Shown one piece after another: positions 53,267 to 61,520 of a stretch of 64,000 nucleotides of DNA. The translations under genes were made by a program, and so were the position numbers. Every line of letters starts with the position of its first letter. Position 1 is the stretch's first letter. The notes under the pieces were generated by a model. That model was not told where the DNA came from, searched no databases, and was given only the letters and a program-made list of their open reading frames with translations. Origin of the DNA: an uncultured Candidatus Saccharibacteria bacterium (GTDB lineage Bacteria; Patescibacteriota; Saccharimonadia; Saccharimonadales; Saccharimonadaceae); assembly GCA_927910745.1 (NCBI GenBank), contig CAKMNX010000025.1, positions 1 through 64,000 of the forward strand. The letters run 5' to 3'.

Positions 53267-54352
53267 ATGCAACCACTCAAAAAGCGCGCCGCACAGCTCC
53301 TCGCCGATATTCTCGATGCGATCCATCGTTTGCAGATTACTGACAAAGCTGCTCAGCTTACTCAGCTTGAGGCGCAGCTGGCCGACTCGCAAATTTGGGC
53401 CAATCCAGCCCACGCCCAGCAAGTGTCGCGCCAGGCGGCAGCCCTGCGAGGGCAGATAGAGCCATGGCAGGTGCTGCAGGCTCAGGCGAGCGACATTGTG
53501 GAGCTCATGGATCTTGGCGATGATTCGATGATACCAGAGTTTGAGCAGCAGCTTGCCGCCCTCGAGCACGACTACCAAGCACGCCACCGCGACCTCCTCT
53601 ACAGTGGTGAGCACGACGACCAACCGGCTATTATTAAGATTAGCGCTGGAGCTGGCGGTACCGATGCTCAGGATTGGGCAGCAATGCTTGAGCGGATGTA
53701 TCTGCGCTTTGCTGAGCAGCATAGCCTCCAAACAGAGCTCCTCGAGCGCTCGACGGGCGAAGAAGCTGGCATCAAGAGTGCGACATACAGCCTCCATGGC
53801 GCGTATGCCTATGGCCAACTGCGCAGCGAGCATGGCGTGCACCGCCTGGTGCGGCTGAGTCCATTTAACGCCGATCATTTGCGCCAGACAAGCTTCGCTT
53901 TGGTGGAGGTGATGCCAGAAATCGCTGAGCCCGAGCAGGTGCAGCTTGAGGACAAAGACCTCCGGATCGACGTCTACCGCAGTGGTGGCAAGGGTGGGCA
54001 GGGCGTTAATACGACCGACTCGGCGGTGCGCGTTACCCATTTGCCAACTGGTATCGTCGTTGCGATTCAAAACGAACGCAGCCAGATCCAAAACCGCGAG
54101 ACGGCTCTCACCATCCTGCGCTCGCGCCTCGCTCAGCTCCAGCACGAGCAGCAAGCCGCCAGCCTTGCTGACCTCCGCACCGGTGAGTCTGCCAGCTGGG
54201 GTGCGCAGATCCGCAACTATGTGCTCCACCCCTATACCCTCGTCAAAGACACCCGCACCAAACACGAAGCCCACGACGCCCAAGCTGTCCTCGACGGCGC
54301 CATCGACGGCTTTATAGAGGCATATTTGGCGATGGGGGTGGGGGAGAAGTAA
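53267..54352 (+). CDS. prfB: Peptide chain release factor 2
   Basis: RF2 (361 residues) ends translation at UGA and UAA. The stop-codon motif SPF stands at residues 198-200 and the catalytic GGQ at 243-245. The whole frame is continuous: the programmed +1 frameshift near codon 26 that controls RF2 in E. coli is not present. Its presence shows that UGA is a stop codon in this organism, unlike in Gracilibacteria and SR1. The start at 53267 is set by the TATAAT just upstream; the longer frame from 53249 begins within the promoter. ftsE and ftsX follow further downstream, as in Bacillus. Confidence 0.97.
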   Translation: MQPLKKRAAQLLADILDAIHRLQITDKAAQLTQLEAQLADSQIWANPAHAQQVSRQAAALRGQIEPWQVLQAQASDIVELMDLGDDSMIPEFEQQLAALEHDYQARHRDLLYSGEHDDQPAIIKISAGAGGTDAQDWAAMLERMYLRFAEQHSLQTELLERSTGEEAGIKSATYSLHGAYAYGQLRSEHGVHRLVRLSPFNADHLRQTSFALVEVMPEIAEPEQVQLEDKDLRIDVYRSGGKGGQGVNTTDSAVRVTHLPTGIVVAIQNERSQIQNRETALTILRSRLAQLQHEQQAASLADLRTGESASWGAQIRNYVLHPYTLVKDTRTKHEAHDAQAVLDGAIDGFIEAYLAMGVGEK

Positions 54353-54437
54353 AAATCAACACCATATTATCACTCCTATTCTCAGGTAAACGACTCCACA
54401 AGATGATAAAATCACAACATTTTTGTATATAACACTG

Positions 54438-54725
54438 TTGACATATAAGCTAATAGAGTAATAGAGTAATAGAGTATCCCTCCCGCATAGGTTGTAGGTT
54501 GATACGTATCTTACAATGTAGTGGTTACATAGCCTCAAGATACTACTCGATTGCTAAGCTCTCTTTTTTGCTACCATCAACACGTTATGTTGCATGAGTT
54601 CTTTGCCTTCGTTGCAGAAGTATCGGGATACTTCTGTTTTGTTTTTTGTATGGTGATAAGAAAGAGAGCTTAGCAAAGAGTTAGGCTCGTGTTGCACCTC
54701 ACAGAGGTGCAGAGAGGAGTCCATC
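54438..54725 (+). promoter_or_regulatory. Structured leader with tandem octamers, nested hairpins and an internal terminator
   Basis: TTGACA (54438-54443) is followed by three copies of AATAGAGT (54452-54475). Then GCTAAGCTCTCTTT (54553-54566) is a perfect inverted repeat of AAAGAGAGCTTAGC (54661-54674). It encloses a terminator-like hairpin (CAGAAGTATC 54615-54624 with GATACTTCTG 54627-54636, then TTTTGTTTTTT). GCACCTC/GAGGTGC (54694-54710) forms another hairpin just before the GAGGAG ribosome-binding site. A 28-codon hydrophobic frame (54587-54673) crosses the hairpin. This looks like an attenuator or small RNA; no known riboswitch class is recognised. Confidence 0.45.
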
Positions 54726-54944
54726 ATGGACCGCGTGAATATCGCTGTTTGGGATGCTATAGTTTCGCTCGAAATGCACCCCGACAGGTCTATAAGTGAA
54801 TCGGATCTCCCTGTTGACCTCTGTCCGCATGAGCGGAAGGAACTTCTTATGCGGCTCGCGCAGTCAGGCTTTCAGGCCTATATCAGAGAGTCTTATACCT
54901 CTGGTCAGATCAAGACAACCTTGATCACCGAGAGACAGAAATAA
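54726..54944 (+). CDS. Small protein of unknown function (72 residues)
   Basis: ATG at 54726 with GAGAGGAG ahead. The product is soluble and helical: MDRVNIAVWDAIVSLEMHPD, then CPHERKELLMRLAQSGFQAY. It ends in a short beta-like stretch. No family is recognised. It is preceded by an elaborate leader and followed by a long terminator, so it forms a transcription unit of its own that may be tightly controlled. Confidence 0.6.
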   Translation: MDRVNIAVWDAIVSLEMHPDRSISESDLPVDLCPHERKELLMRLAQSGFQAYIRESYTSGQIKTTLITERQK

Positions 54945-54954
54945 CCACTACTAC

Positions 54955-54992
54955 GCCCCGCGAAGATAATATAACTATTATTTTCGCGGGGC
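54955..54992 (+). terminator. Long hairpin after the 72-residue gene
   Basis: GCCCCGCGAA (54955-54964) pairs with TTCGCGGGGC (54983-54992), and the stem extends inward with one mismatch. It lacks a long T-run after the stem. The rest of the gap to 55166 shows no gene. Confidence 0.65.
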
Positions 54993-55166
54993 AACTCACC
55001 GTGATTTTTGTATTTTTGTTATTTTGTAGGATAAGTTATCTGCGACTATACTTTGAGGTGTGTGATAAGTAGTGTCTAATTAACCACGTAATAATCATAA
55101 CAGTGGTGTAATGTACCGATGCGTTGCAACATGTAAACAATCTCGTCTTCAGATGTGGCCATATGC

Positions 55167-55172
55167 TATACT
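55167..55172 (+). promoter_or_regulatory. -10 element of the predicted leaderless ftsE mRNA
   Basis: TATACT ends 6 bases before the GTG at 55179. Confidence 0.5.
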
Positions 55173-55178
55173 GGTATA

Positions 55179-55862
55179 GTGATATTGTTAGACAGAGTAA
55201 CCAAACGGTATGATAAGGACGCCAAGCCGGCGCTCGATCGGGTAAGCTTGCATGTCGAGCCCAATGAGTTCGTCGTTATTATTGGCACGAGCGGGGCGGG
55301 TAAGAGCACGCTACTCAAGCTCCTTACCCGCGAAGAAAAGCCCACAACGGGTAAGATTGTAGTCGGTGGTATCGACTACGACACCTTGAAAGATAAGCAT
55401 ATTCCACTGCTGCGCCGCAAGATTGGTGTGGTGTTTCAGGATTTTAAGCTGTTGCCGCAGCGCACCGTTTTTGAGAACGTCGCTTTTGCGCTGGAGATTG
55501 CAGGTATGAGCAACCGCGAGATCAAGAACACGGTGCCTAAGGTGATCGATCTCGTCGGCCTCCGGGGTAAAGAGAAGCAATTTCCGCACCAGCTCAGTGG
55601 TGGTGAACGCCAGCGCGTGGCGATTGCCCGTGCCGTTGTGCGCCAGCCCAAGATTCTTATCGCTGATGAGCCTACTGGTAACCTCGACCCTAAGCATAGC
55701 TGGGATATCGTCCGTTTGCTCGAGAAGATTAATAAATATGGCACCACCGTGCTGCTGACCACCCACAATGTTGAGATCGTTAACCGGCTCAAGCGCCGCG
55801 TCATCACCATTGAGCATGGCAAGATCACGCACGACCAAGCCAGAGGGAGTTACCGCCAATGA
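55179..55862 (+). CDS. ftsE: Cell-division ATP-binding protein FtsE
   Basis: ABC ATPase (227 residues) that pairs with FtsX to activate septal wall hydrolases. Walker A GTSGAGKST, the Q-loop VVFQDFKLLP, signature LSGGERQR and Walker [13 protein letters not shown] are all intact. The GTG at 55179 gives the usual short FtsE start (VILLDRVTKRY) and lies 6 bases after a TATACT, so a leaderless GTG start is predicted. ftsX starts 4 bases before its stop (ATGA overlap). Confidence 0.95.
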   Translation: MILLDRVTKRYDKDAKPALDRVSLHVEPNEFVVIIGTSGAGKSTLLKLLTREEKPTTGKIVVGGIDYDTLKDKHIPLLRRKIGVVFQDFKLLPQRTVFENVAFALEIAGMSNREIKNTVPKVIDLVGLRGKEKQFPHQLSGGERQRVAIARAVVRQPKILIADEPTGNLDPKHSWDIVRLLEKINKYGTTVLLTTHNVEIVNRLKRRVITIEHGKITHDQARGSYRQ

Positions 55863-56839
55863 GCCGCCGCAAAGATACTGCTCGTGCTCTGATGCAGCAA
55901 AAGCGCCGCCGTCGCCAGTGGCTGACGTTTGTCCGGATGTGCCACTACGGCGTTAATAACTTTAGCCGCAACGCGTGGCTGACTGTTGCTGCGACGCTTG
56001 TGATGACAATTACACTGCTGATCGTCTTTACCACCTTTGTTGCTCAGCGTTCGCTGGCTGATACCGCTCAGGCTATCAACAAGGATATCGACCGCTCGAT
56101 CTACCTCCGCCCTGATGTCTCGGAGGAGCGCGCTCAGCCAGTACTAGTAAGTTTGCGCCGCCTCAGCAACGTCGAGTCAGTACGCTTTATCAGCACTGAG
56201 GAAGCCAAGGAGCAGTTTGCCAAGGCCAACAAGGACGATGAGGCTAAACTGAACGCCCTTAAGGAGGCGACGAATTCACTGCCCGCGACGATCCGTATCA
56301 CCCTGCATGACAACAACGATACATCGCAGTTGATAGACTTCGTCAATACGAATTCTGCGCTCAAACCACTGATTAGCGCCACCCAAACACCGACCTTTAT
56401 GAGCCAGCGGCGCAACGGTACGACGCGCATTGCAGAGTGGACGCATATGTCGCAAAAGGCTGGGGTAGCGGCCAGCGTGCTCTTTATTGCTATCTCGTTC
56501 TTGATTATCTTCAATACCATCCGTATGGCAATCTTCAACCGGCGCGATGAAATCGAGATGATGAAGTTGATTGGTGCCGACCGTGGCTTTATTCGTGGGC
56601 CGTTTTTGGTGGAGGCAGTGGTATACGGGGTGATTGCTGCAGTGATCGCGACTACTCTGGGTATCATCACGCTCTTCCTTTCGGGCGACTCGCTCAAGAA
56701 GTGGGGGGTCGCTCTCCAGCCTACAATTAATATGGCAGCATCCTACTGGTGGCTTATTGCTCTGGCAATGATGGCACTGGGCGCGTGCATTGGCGTCATC
56801 TCATCGCTAGTAGCCACCCGCCGTTACCTAAAGATTTAG
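55859..56839 (+). CDS. ftsX: Cell-division protein FtsX
   Basis: Membrane partner of FtsE (326 residues). A basic N-terminus is followed by one helix (about residues 38-62), an extracytoplasmic domain (about 65-195) and three C-terminal helices, with the family segment FNRRDEIEMMKLIGADRGFI. The extracytoplasmic loop is the part that contacts the hydrolase. The next gene encodes a coiled-coil CHAP protein, the expected partner. AAAGGAGG at 56848-56855 lies between them. Confidence 0.95.
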   Translation: MSRRKDTARALMQQKRRRRQWLTFVRMCHYGVNNFSRNAWLTVAATLVMTITLLIVFTTFVAQRSLADTAQAINKDIDRSIYLRPDVSEERAQPVLVSLRRLSNVESVRFISTEEAKEQFAKANKDDEAKLNALKEATNSLPATIRITLHDNNDTSQLIDFVNTNSALKPLISATQTPTFMSQRRNGTTRIAEWTHMSQKAGVAASVLFIAISFLIIFNTIRMAIFNRRDEIEMMKLIGADRGFIRGPFLVEAVVYGVIAAVIATTLGIITLFLSGDSLKKWGVALQPTINMAASYWWLIALAMMALGACIGVISSLVATRRYLKI

Positions 56840-56863
56840 CATTGATACAAAGGAGGCCCTGTG

Positions 56864-56892
56864 TTGACAAAGCACACACCGCTTGTTACCAT
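56864..56892 (+). promoter_or_regulatory. Internal promoter before the CHAP hydrolase gene
   Basis: TTGACA (56864-56869), exactly 17 bases, TACCAT (56887-56892), 7 bases to the ATG at 56900. It gives the hydrolase a second, leaderless mode of expression besides read-through from ftsEX. Confidence 0.6.
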
Positions 56893-56899
56893 AAGAAAT

Positions 56900-58153
56900 A
56901 TGAAACAATCCACCACATCTGTTTCGCGTGCCCACACTGCTGTGGCCGCACCTAAGAAAACCAAGGGGCTTGCCACCAAGTCGGTCATTGTGGCAGCTGC
57001 CGTAATTATGGCACTGAGTACGCCAGTCAGTACCTACCTTGGTGTTACCACCGGGACCGCCTCGGCTGTGTCGCAGGAGGAATACCAGCGGCAGATTGAT
57101 GCGCTCAACAAAGAGATTGGGCAGTATCAGTCGCAGGCCAAGGAGTTGAACGAGAAGGCAAAGAGCTTGCAAAATGAACTCGAAGTCTTGTCGAAGCAGA
57201 AGGCAATGATCCAAGCGCAGATCGACATCAGTCAGAAGAAGCACGACCAACTGCAAGAGAAGATTACCCAGACCAAGCGTGACATCAAGGCTAACCAAGA
57301 TGCCTTGGGTGACACGCTGGCCGATATGTATGTCGACCGCACCATCAGCCCGCTGGAGATGCTGGCCAGCAGCCGGAGCCTTGGCGACTATGTGGTGGAG
57401 CAAGATCGCCGCGATAGCATCCAGACCACGCTGAGCGAGACGATTACCCGGGTCAATAAGCTCAAAAAGCAGCTAGAAGAGCAAAAGAAGGAAGTTGAGC
57501 GTGTCTTGGCCGATCAAAAGAACGCCCGCGAAGCCCTCGCCGCCAAAGAGCGCGAGCAAGCTGACCTCCTTGCCCGTACCCAAAACGAAGAAGCAAACTA
57601 CCAAAAGCTCACCGCCGACCGCGAGAGTGAGAAAGCCCGCGTCCAAAAGGCACAGCAGGATGCTATCCAAGCGGCCATTCGCAACGCTGGTGGCGGTGGC
57701 TCGCTCGGTATTACCTCTGGCGATGGCTCGATGGGTGGTTACCCTTGGGCTGGTGGTTGTACCGTCGATGCTAATGCGTTGTCGCACGGTGGCGCGTCCG
57801 GTGGCGGTGAGGACCCACTGGGCTATGGCTGCCGCCAGTGTGTGAGCTACACCGCCTGGAAGACCTACCAAAAGACTGGCTACGCGCCACGCTACTGGGG
57901 CAACGCCAACATGTGGCCAAATGCTGCTCGCAACGCTGGTTTCTCGACGGGCCGCACTCCACGAGCCAACGCCCTTGGCGTCATCTCGGCAGGGCAGTAT
58001 GGACACATCGTCTATATCGAAGGCTACGACGCTGGCAGCAACACTGTCCGCATTAGCCAGTTCAATTACTTCAATGCCGGCGGCCCTGGCTGGGGTCACT
58101 ACAGCGAAATGACGGTGCCTGCTAGTACGTACGATACGTATATTTATCTGTAG
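56900..58153 (+). CDS. Secreted coiled-coil CHAP-domain peptidoglycan hydrolase (PcsB/EnvC-like)
   Basis: From the ATG at 56900 the product has 417 residues; an in-frame GTG at 56861 with AAAGGAGG five bases before it could add 13. A signal/anchor helix (about residues 28-50) is followed by a long coiled coil (about 60-260), a Gly-rich hinge and a CHAP amidase/endopeptidase domain with the catalytic Cys in GCRQCVSYTAW and His in GHIVYIEGYD. The layout and position right after ftsEX match PcsB and similar hydrolases that FtsEX switches on at the septum. It is autoinhibited by the coil in known relatives. A terminator follows. Confidence 0.9.
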   Translation: MKQSTTSVSRAHTAVAAPKKTKGLATKSVIVAAAVIMALSTPVSTYLGVTTGTASAVSQEEYQRQIDALNKEIGQYQSQAKELNEKAKSLQNELEVLSKQKAMIQAQIDISQKKHDQLQEKITQTKRDIKANQDALGDTLADMYVDRTISPLEMLASSRSLGDYVVEQDRRDSIQTTLSETITRVNKLKKQLEEQKKEVERVLADQKNAREALAAKEREQADLLARTQNEEANYQKLTADRESEKARVQKAQQDAIQAAIRNAGGGGSLGITSGDGSMGGYPWAGGCTVDANALSHGGASGGGEDPLGYGCRQCVSYTAWKTYQKTGYAPRYWGNANMWPNAARNAGFSTGRTPRANALGVISAGQYGHIVYIEGYDAGSNTVRISQFNYFNAGGPGWGHYSEMTVPASTYDTYIYL

Positions 58154-58170
58154 AAGAGAGCACATAGCGC

Positions 58171-58203
58171 AAACGACCACCCAAGTAACGGTGGTCGTTT
58201 TTT
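58171..58203 (+). terminator. Terminator after the CHAP hydrolase gene
   Basis: AAACGACCACC (58171-58181) pairs with GGTGGTCGTTT (58190-58200), followed by more T. Confidence 0.85.
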
Positions 58204-58224
58204 GGTGGGTGGAACTCTTGGGAC

Positions 58225-58935
58225 CTACGCTGCAGATAGGGTAGGCTGGTGTGGGGTGTCGGCCTGGGTAATGGCTATATCAGTGGTAGTGCTTGTCTCA
58301 GGCGGGCCAACCCGGTACCCATACTGGTTATACTCTGTGCCAATTGGATCATCGCTCTCGCAGCGCCGGAGGGGTTTAATATCAGTGGGCAGCTGGGCGA
58401 TGTAGCTGTTGCTAAAGGCGGCGCGTGCATCGGCCTGGGCCATATGGGCCAGTAGGGCAAAGAGCTCTTTGACGTTGCTGACTGCTTCGCTTGTGCTGGG
58501 TGGCTTCTCACCGCCGTAGGTAAAGCCATGCTGCTCCTGTGCCAAGAGGTCTTGATCAAAACCGTGGCTGCAATCGCGGCAGTCTAGACAGCGCTCATAG
58601 AAATAATGCACCGAGTAGGTAATCTCACTATGTGTGATGGTGATGGGCGGCTGGTCACCACGGGCGCTATTTCTCATCCCGGCAATGATGCGTGTGAGGC
58701 TGTCGATGACACCGTGGAGGATTTGCTCGCGCTGGTGGCGTTCGCGGTCGATAGTACGCATGGCATCGAGCCCCTCGCTGCTTTTGTATGGGGTAGTAGA
58801 TTCGCGCACAAGCGCAAGATGCCCAACCTGGCAAGCCTTGGAGGCAGACTCAACGAACAATGGTGAGCTACACTCAACAGTGGATGGTAACAGGTAAACA
58901 GGCGCAGCTTCTGCGCTGACAACGGCAAGAGACAT
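58225..58935 (-). CDS. Protein of unknown function with a Cys cluster
   Basis: The product (236 residues) is soluble. A cysteine cluster CLDCRDCSHGF sits in the middle (CxxCxxC), which could bind metal. A helical region and a Pro/Thr-rich C-terminal tail follow. The N-terminus is mildly hydrophobic but not a clear signal. GAGGTTATCTG before the ATG is a weak ribosome-binding site. No family is recognised. It is convergent with the CHAP gene. Confidence 0.6.
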   Translation of the reverse strand: MSLAVVSAEAAPVYLLPSTVECSSPLFVESASKACQVGHLALVRESTTPYKSSEGLDAMRTIDRERHQREQILHGVIDSLTRIIAGMRNSARGDQPPITITHSEITYSVHYFYERCLDCRDCSHGFDQDLLAQEQHGFTYGGEKPPSTSEAVSNVKELFALLAHMAQADARAAFSNSYIAQLPTDIKPLRRCESDDPIGTEYNQYGYRVGPPETSTTTDIAITQADTPHQPTLSAA

Positions 58936-59052
58936 CAGATAACCTCACTCGTTTTGATTAAAGAATGGTAATTGTCTATTATACGAGGATGAGGCAAAAA
59001 TGCAAGCCTCGGTGTGCTATTCACATTCTTTTGCCACACCGCCCGAGCGTAG

Positions 59053-59058
59053 TATAAT
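59053..59058 (+). promoter_or_regulatory. -10 element of the predicted leaderless ctp mRNA
   Basis: TATAAT ends 8 bases before the ATG at 59067. Confidence 0.6.
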
Positions 59059-59066
59059 ACCATAGT

Positions 59067-60299
59067 ATGGTACAGAGTGACACGGCGAGCGCGAGCCGCT
59101 CGAAATATGACTATGATGAACCAAAAAAGCTGACTATCTCGCAGCTAACGGCTTTGCTCATGGCGGTGCTGCTACTGGGGGCTGGCTTTGTGGCAGGGAT
59201 GTACGCCGACAAGCTCTATGCGGCGATTGCGCCAGTCTTTGGCCTCAAGGTGTCAGCCGATAGCATTGACTTGAGCAGCGTGCAGCAGACCTATCGCAAA
59301 CTCAAAGCAGAATATGATGGTAAACTGGACGATACGAAGCTGATCGATGGCGCTAATCGTGGCCTAGCTGCAGCTACTGGTGATCCCTACACTACCTACA
59401 TGGACAAGCAAGAGACCGAGCAGTTCGACCGCAGCCTCAATGGCGAGGTGAGCGGTATTGGCGTGGAGATTGCATCACGGGGTAACCATGCCACAGTAGT
59501 GCGCGTCATCGAAGACTCACCAGCGGCCAAAGCAGGCCTGCGGGCTGGCGATATCTTCCGCAGTATTAATGGCCAATCGGTGGAAGGGCAGAACTCTGAG
59601 GTAGTGGCCAGCAAAGTGCGGGGCGAGGCTGGTACAACCGTCAAGCTCGTGATGCAGCGCGAGGAATCGACCGAAGAATACACTATTGTCCGGGCCAAGG
59701 TGAGTGACGCCAGTGTGCGTAGCCAGATTCGCGACGGTGTGGGTATCCTCACTATTACCCGATTTGATGACCAAACTGGCCGACTTGCGCGCCAAGCGGC
59801 AGAGCAGTTCGTCCAGCAGGGGGTGCGGGCTGTGGTGCTCGACCTACGCGACAACGGTGGCGGCTATGTAACGGCTGCTCGCGAGGTCGCAAGCCTGTGG
59901 CTTGAGAACAAAGTCGTCGTAGTGGAGAAGTCTGGCGACGTTGTGCGAGACACGGTGCACAGTAGTGGCCAAGCACTGCTCAAGGGGATCAAGACAACTG
60001 TCCTCGTCAATGGCAATAGCGCCAGTGCTAGCGAGATCGTAGCGGGGGCATTGCACGACCACAAAGCAGCGACATTACTCGGCGAAAAGACCTTTGGTAA
60101 GGGCACGGTGCAGCAGCTATTTGACCTACCTGACGGCCGTAAACTCAAGATCACCGTGGCGCGCTGGTATACGCCCAATGGCCGCAATATCTCGCAGGGC
60201 GGCATTGCGCCAGATACTGAGGTTAAAATGAGCACCGATGATCGCAACGCTGGCCGCGACCCACAGCTCGATAGCGCACTACAAAAGTTTGCAGAGTAG
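59067..60299 (+). CDS. ctp: S41-family C-terminal processing peptidase
   Basis: An exported tail-specific serine protease (410 residues). One membrane anchor (about residues 27-50), a PDZ domain (about 135-215, with GIGVEI and AGLRAGDIF), then the S41 core: GNSASASEI (about 316-324) holds the nucleophile and GEKTFGKGTVQQ the catalytic Lys. The end YTPNGRNISQGGIAPD is typical. Such enzymes trim exported proteins and control wall hydrolases; the location after ftsEX-CHAP matches Bacillus ctpB. The message is predicted to be leaderless. Confidence 0.95.
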   Translation: MVQSDTASASRSKYDYDEPKKLTISQLTALLMAVLLLGAGFVAGMYADKLYAAIAPVFGLKVSADSIDLSSVQQTYRKLKAEYDGKLDDTKLIDGANRGLAAATGDPYTTYMDKQETEQFDRSLNGEVSGIGVEIASRGNHATVVRVIEDSPAAKAGLRAGDIFRSINGQSVEGQNSEVVASKVRGEAGTTVKLVMQREESTEEYTIVRAKVSDASVRSQIRDGVGILTITRFDDQTGRLARQAAEQFVQQGVRAVVLDLRDNGGGYVTAAREVASLWLENKVVVVEKSGDVVRDTVHSSGQALLKGIKTTVLVNGNSASASEIVAGALHDHKAATLLGEKTFGKGTVQQLFDLPDGRKLKITVARWYTPNGRNISQGGIAPDTEVKMSTDDRNAGRDPQLDSALQKFAE

Positions 60300-60364
60300 A
60301 CATATATCCAACAAAATGCAAACAATTGTTCGCCAAAAGTATTGTATTTGCCTCGTATCTACGC

Positions 60365-60370
60365 TACCAT
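60365..60370 (+). promoter_or_regulatory. -10 element of a predicted leaderless mRNA
   Basis: TACCAT ends 8 bases before the ATG at 60379; no ribosome-binding site is present. Confidence 0.4.
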
Positions 60371-60378
60371 AAAGGCAT

Positions 60379-60765
60379 ATGGACAGACGAAAGAAAATTC
60401 TCTTGGTAGAAGACGACACCGCGTTGCTGGCAGTGTATCGCTCGCGGCTCGAGCTGGAGGGCTTTGCGGTGAGCGAAGTGCACAATGGCGAAGATGCGCT
60501 CTCGGCGGTGGTCGATGTTCGGCCAGATCTCATCTTGCTCGATGTAATGATCCCCAAGATCAGCGGCTTCGACGTGCTCGATATCCTGCGCAATACCCCA
60601 GACACTACCAACGTCCGCGTTATCATGCTGACAGCACTGAGTCAGCCCAAGGACAAAGAGCGGGCCAAGCAGCTGGGAGTGGATGACTACCTCGTCAAGT
60701 CGCAAGTGATGATTGGCGACGTAGTAGCCCGCATTAAGTACCATCTGGGCATGAGCCAAGAATAA
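60379..60765 (+). CDS. Stand-alone response-regulator receiver protein
   Basis: A CheY-like receiver domain without an output domain (128 residues). The acidic pocket VEDD (residues 10-13), the phosphorylation site Asp55 in LLDVMIP, Thr in MLTALS and Lys in YLVKSQ are all present, so it should be phosphorylatable. It has no histidine kinase gene next to it in the window. It may relay signals or bind a partner. The gene follows ctp with its own -10 element. Confidence 0.9.
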   Translation: MDRRKKILLVEDDTALLAVYRSRLELEGFAVSEVHNGEDALSAVVDVRPDLILLDVMIPKISGFDVLDILRNTPDTTNVRVIMLTALSQPKDKERAKQLGVDDYLVKSQVMIGDVVARIKYHLGMSQE

Positions 60766-60844
60766 CAGAGGTCAGAACGTTAGAGAATACAGTGTGTGGC
60801 TGGTCTACGCTCTTGGGTAATTTTTTCTCAGCATTATTTCGTGG

Positions 60845-60850
60845 TATGAT
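60845..60850 (+). promoter_or_regulatory. -10 element of a predicted leaderless mRNA
   Basis: TATGAT ends 6 bases before the ATG at 60857. Confidence 0.45.
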
Positions 60851-60856
60851 AAAAAG

Positions 60857-61399
60857 ATGACGGAAAAATATTCGGCATCACTCCCACCACGACAGCCCGA
60901 GCACCTCTTGACGCAGCCAATTACAACGGACGGCACGCCAAAAGAGCGTACAACTCATCCCGATACATACATCATTCCCAAGCACGAAAATGTACCGCAG
61001 TATTTATGGAATGTACTGCGCAGCAGCGGTCAGCTCGACGAAAGGTGGATTGATAGAGAGATTATCGACAAGGATGGCACGGTGCTAGTGCGGATGACCA
61101 AGCTAGTCAACCGAAGCAACATCCATCGACTTGAGAAATGTGTGCCGCTCGCGGTGCTGCAGGAGCAGAACCTCGATTTCACCAATGCATACCTGCAAAG
61201 AGCCTATGGCGTGATGGTGAAGGATGGCAGGCTGCAGCCCGTTGCTGATACCACTCATGCGACTACCAGTAGCCAAGAGCAACAAACAGAGATACTGCCA
61301 GCTCAAGGTGCTGATACACCAGACGCACCTCGAGTGGGGATAGCGCTCGCCGATAGTCGGGGAGTGTGGCAGCAAAGCGAGCGACGGAGAGGTGGATAA
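60857..61399 (+). CDS. Protein of unknown function (180 residues)
   Basis: A soluble protein. The first 50 residues are Pro/Thr-rich, the middle has a compact charged region (QYLWNVLRSSGQLDERWIDRE...DGTVLVRMTKL) and the end is Gln/Thr/Ala-rich with a short basic tail. Not recognised. It has a TATGAT 6 bases before the ATG. Disordered ends around a small folded core suggest an adaptor or substrate-binding role, but nothing proves it. Confidence 0.6.
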   Translation: MTEKYSASLPPRQPEHLLTQPITTDGTPKERTTHPDTYIIPKHENVPQYLWNVLRSSGQLDERWIDREIIDKDGTVLVRMTKLVNRSNIHRLEKCVPLAVLQEQNLDFTNAYLQRAYGVMVKDGRLQPVADTTHATTSSQEQQTEILPAQGADTPDAPRVGIALADSRGVWQQSERRRGG

Positions 61400-61520
61400 T
61401 AGCCTACTGGTGCGGCGAGCGACTAAACGATAAAGAGGTAGACACGTCAGACGGGAGCAATATAAGTCACTCTCAAATCTTTTGACTATATGATATATGA
61501 CAGCAGAGGTAGAGTGAAAG

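Noticed and set aside
53249..53345. Programmed +1 frameshift in prfB
   Set aside because: The RF2 frame is continuous from 53267, with no in-frame UGA near codon 26 and no slippery CUU UGA context.
53267..54352. Recoding of UGA to glycine as in Gracilibacteria/SR1
   Set aside because: RF2 is intact, many genes end in TGA, and no conserved glycine is replaced by TGA.
54452..54475. CRISPR-like repeat
   Set aside because: Only three 8-base tandem copies without spacers, next to a promoter element; no cas genes.
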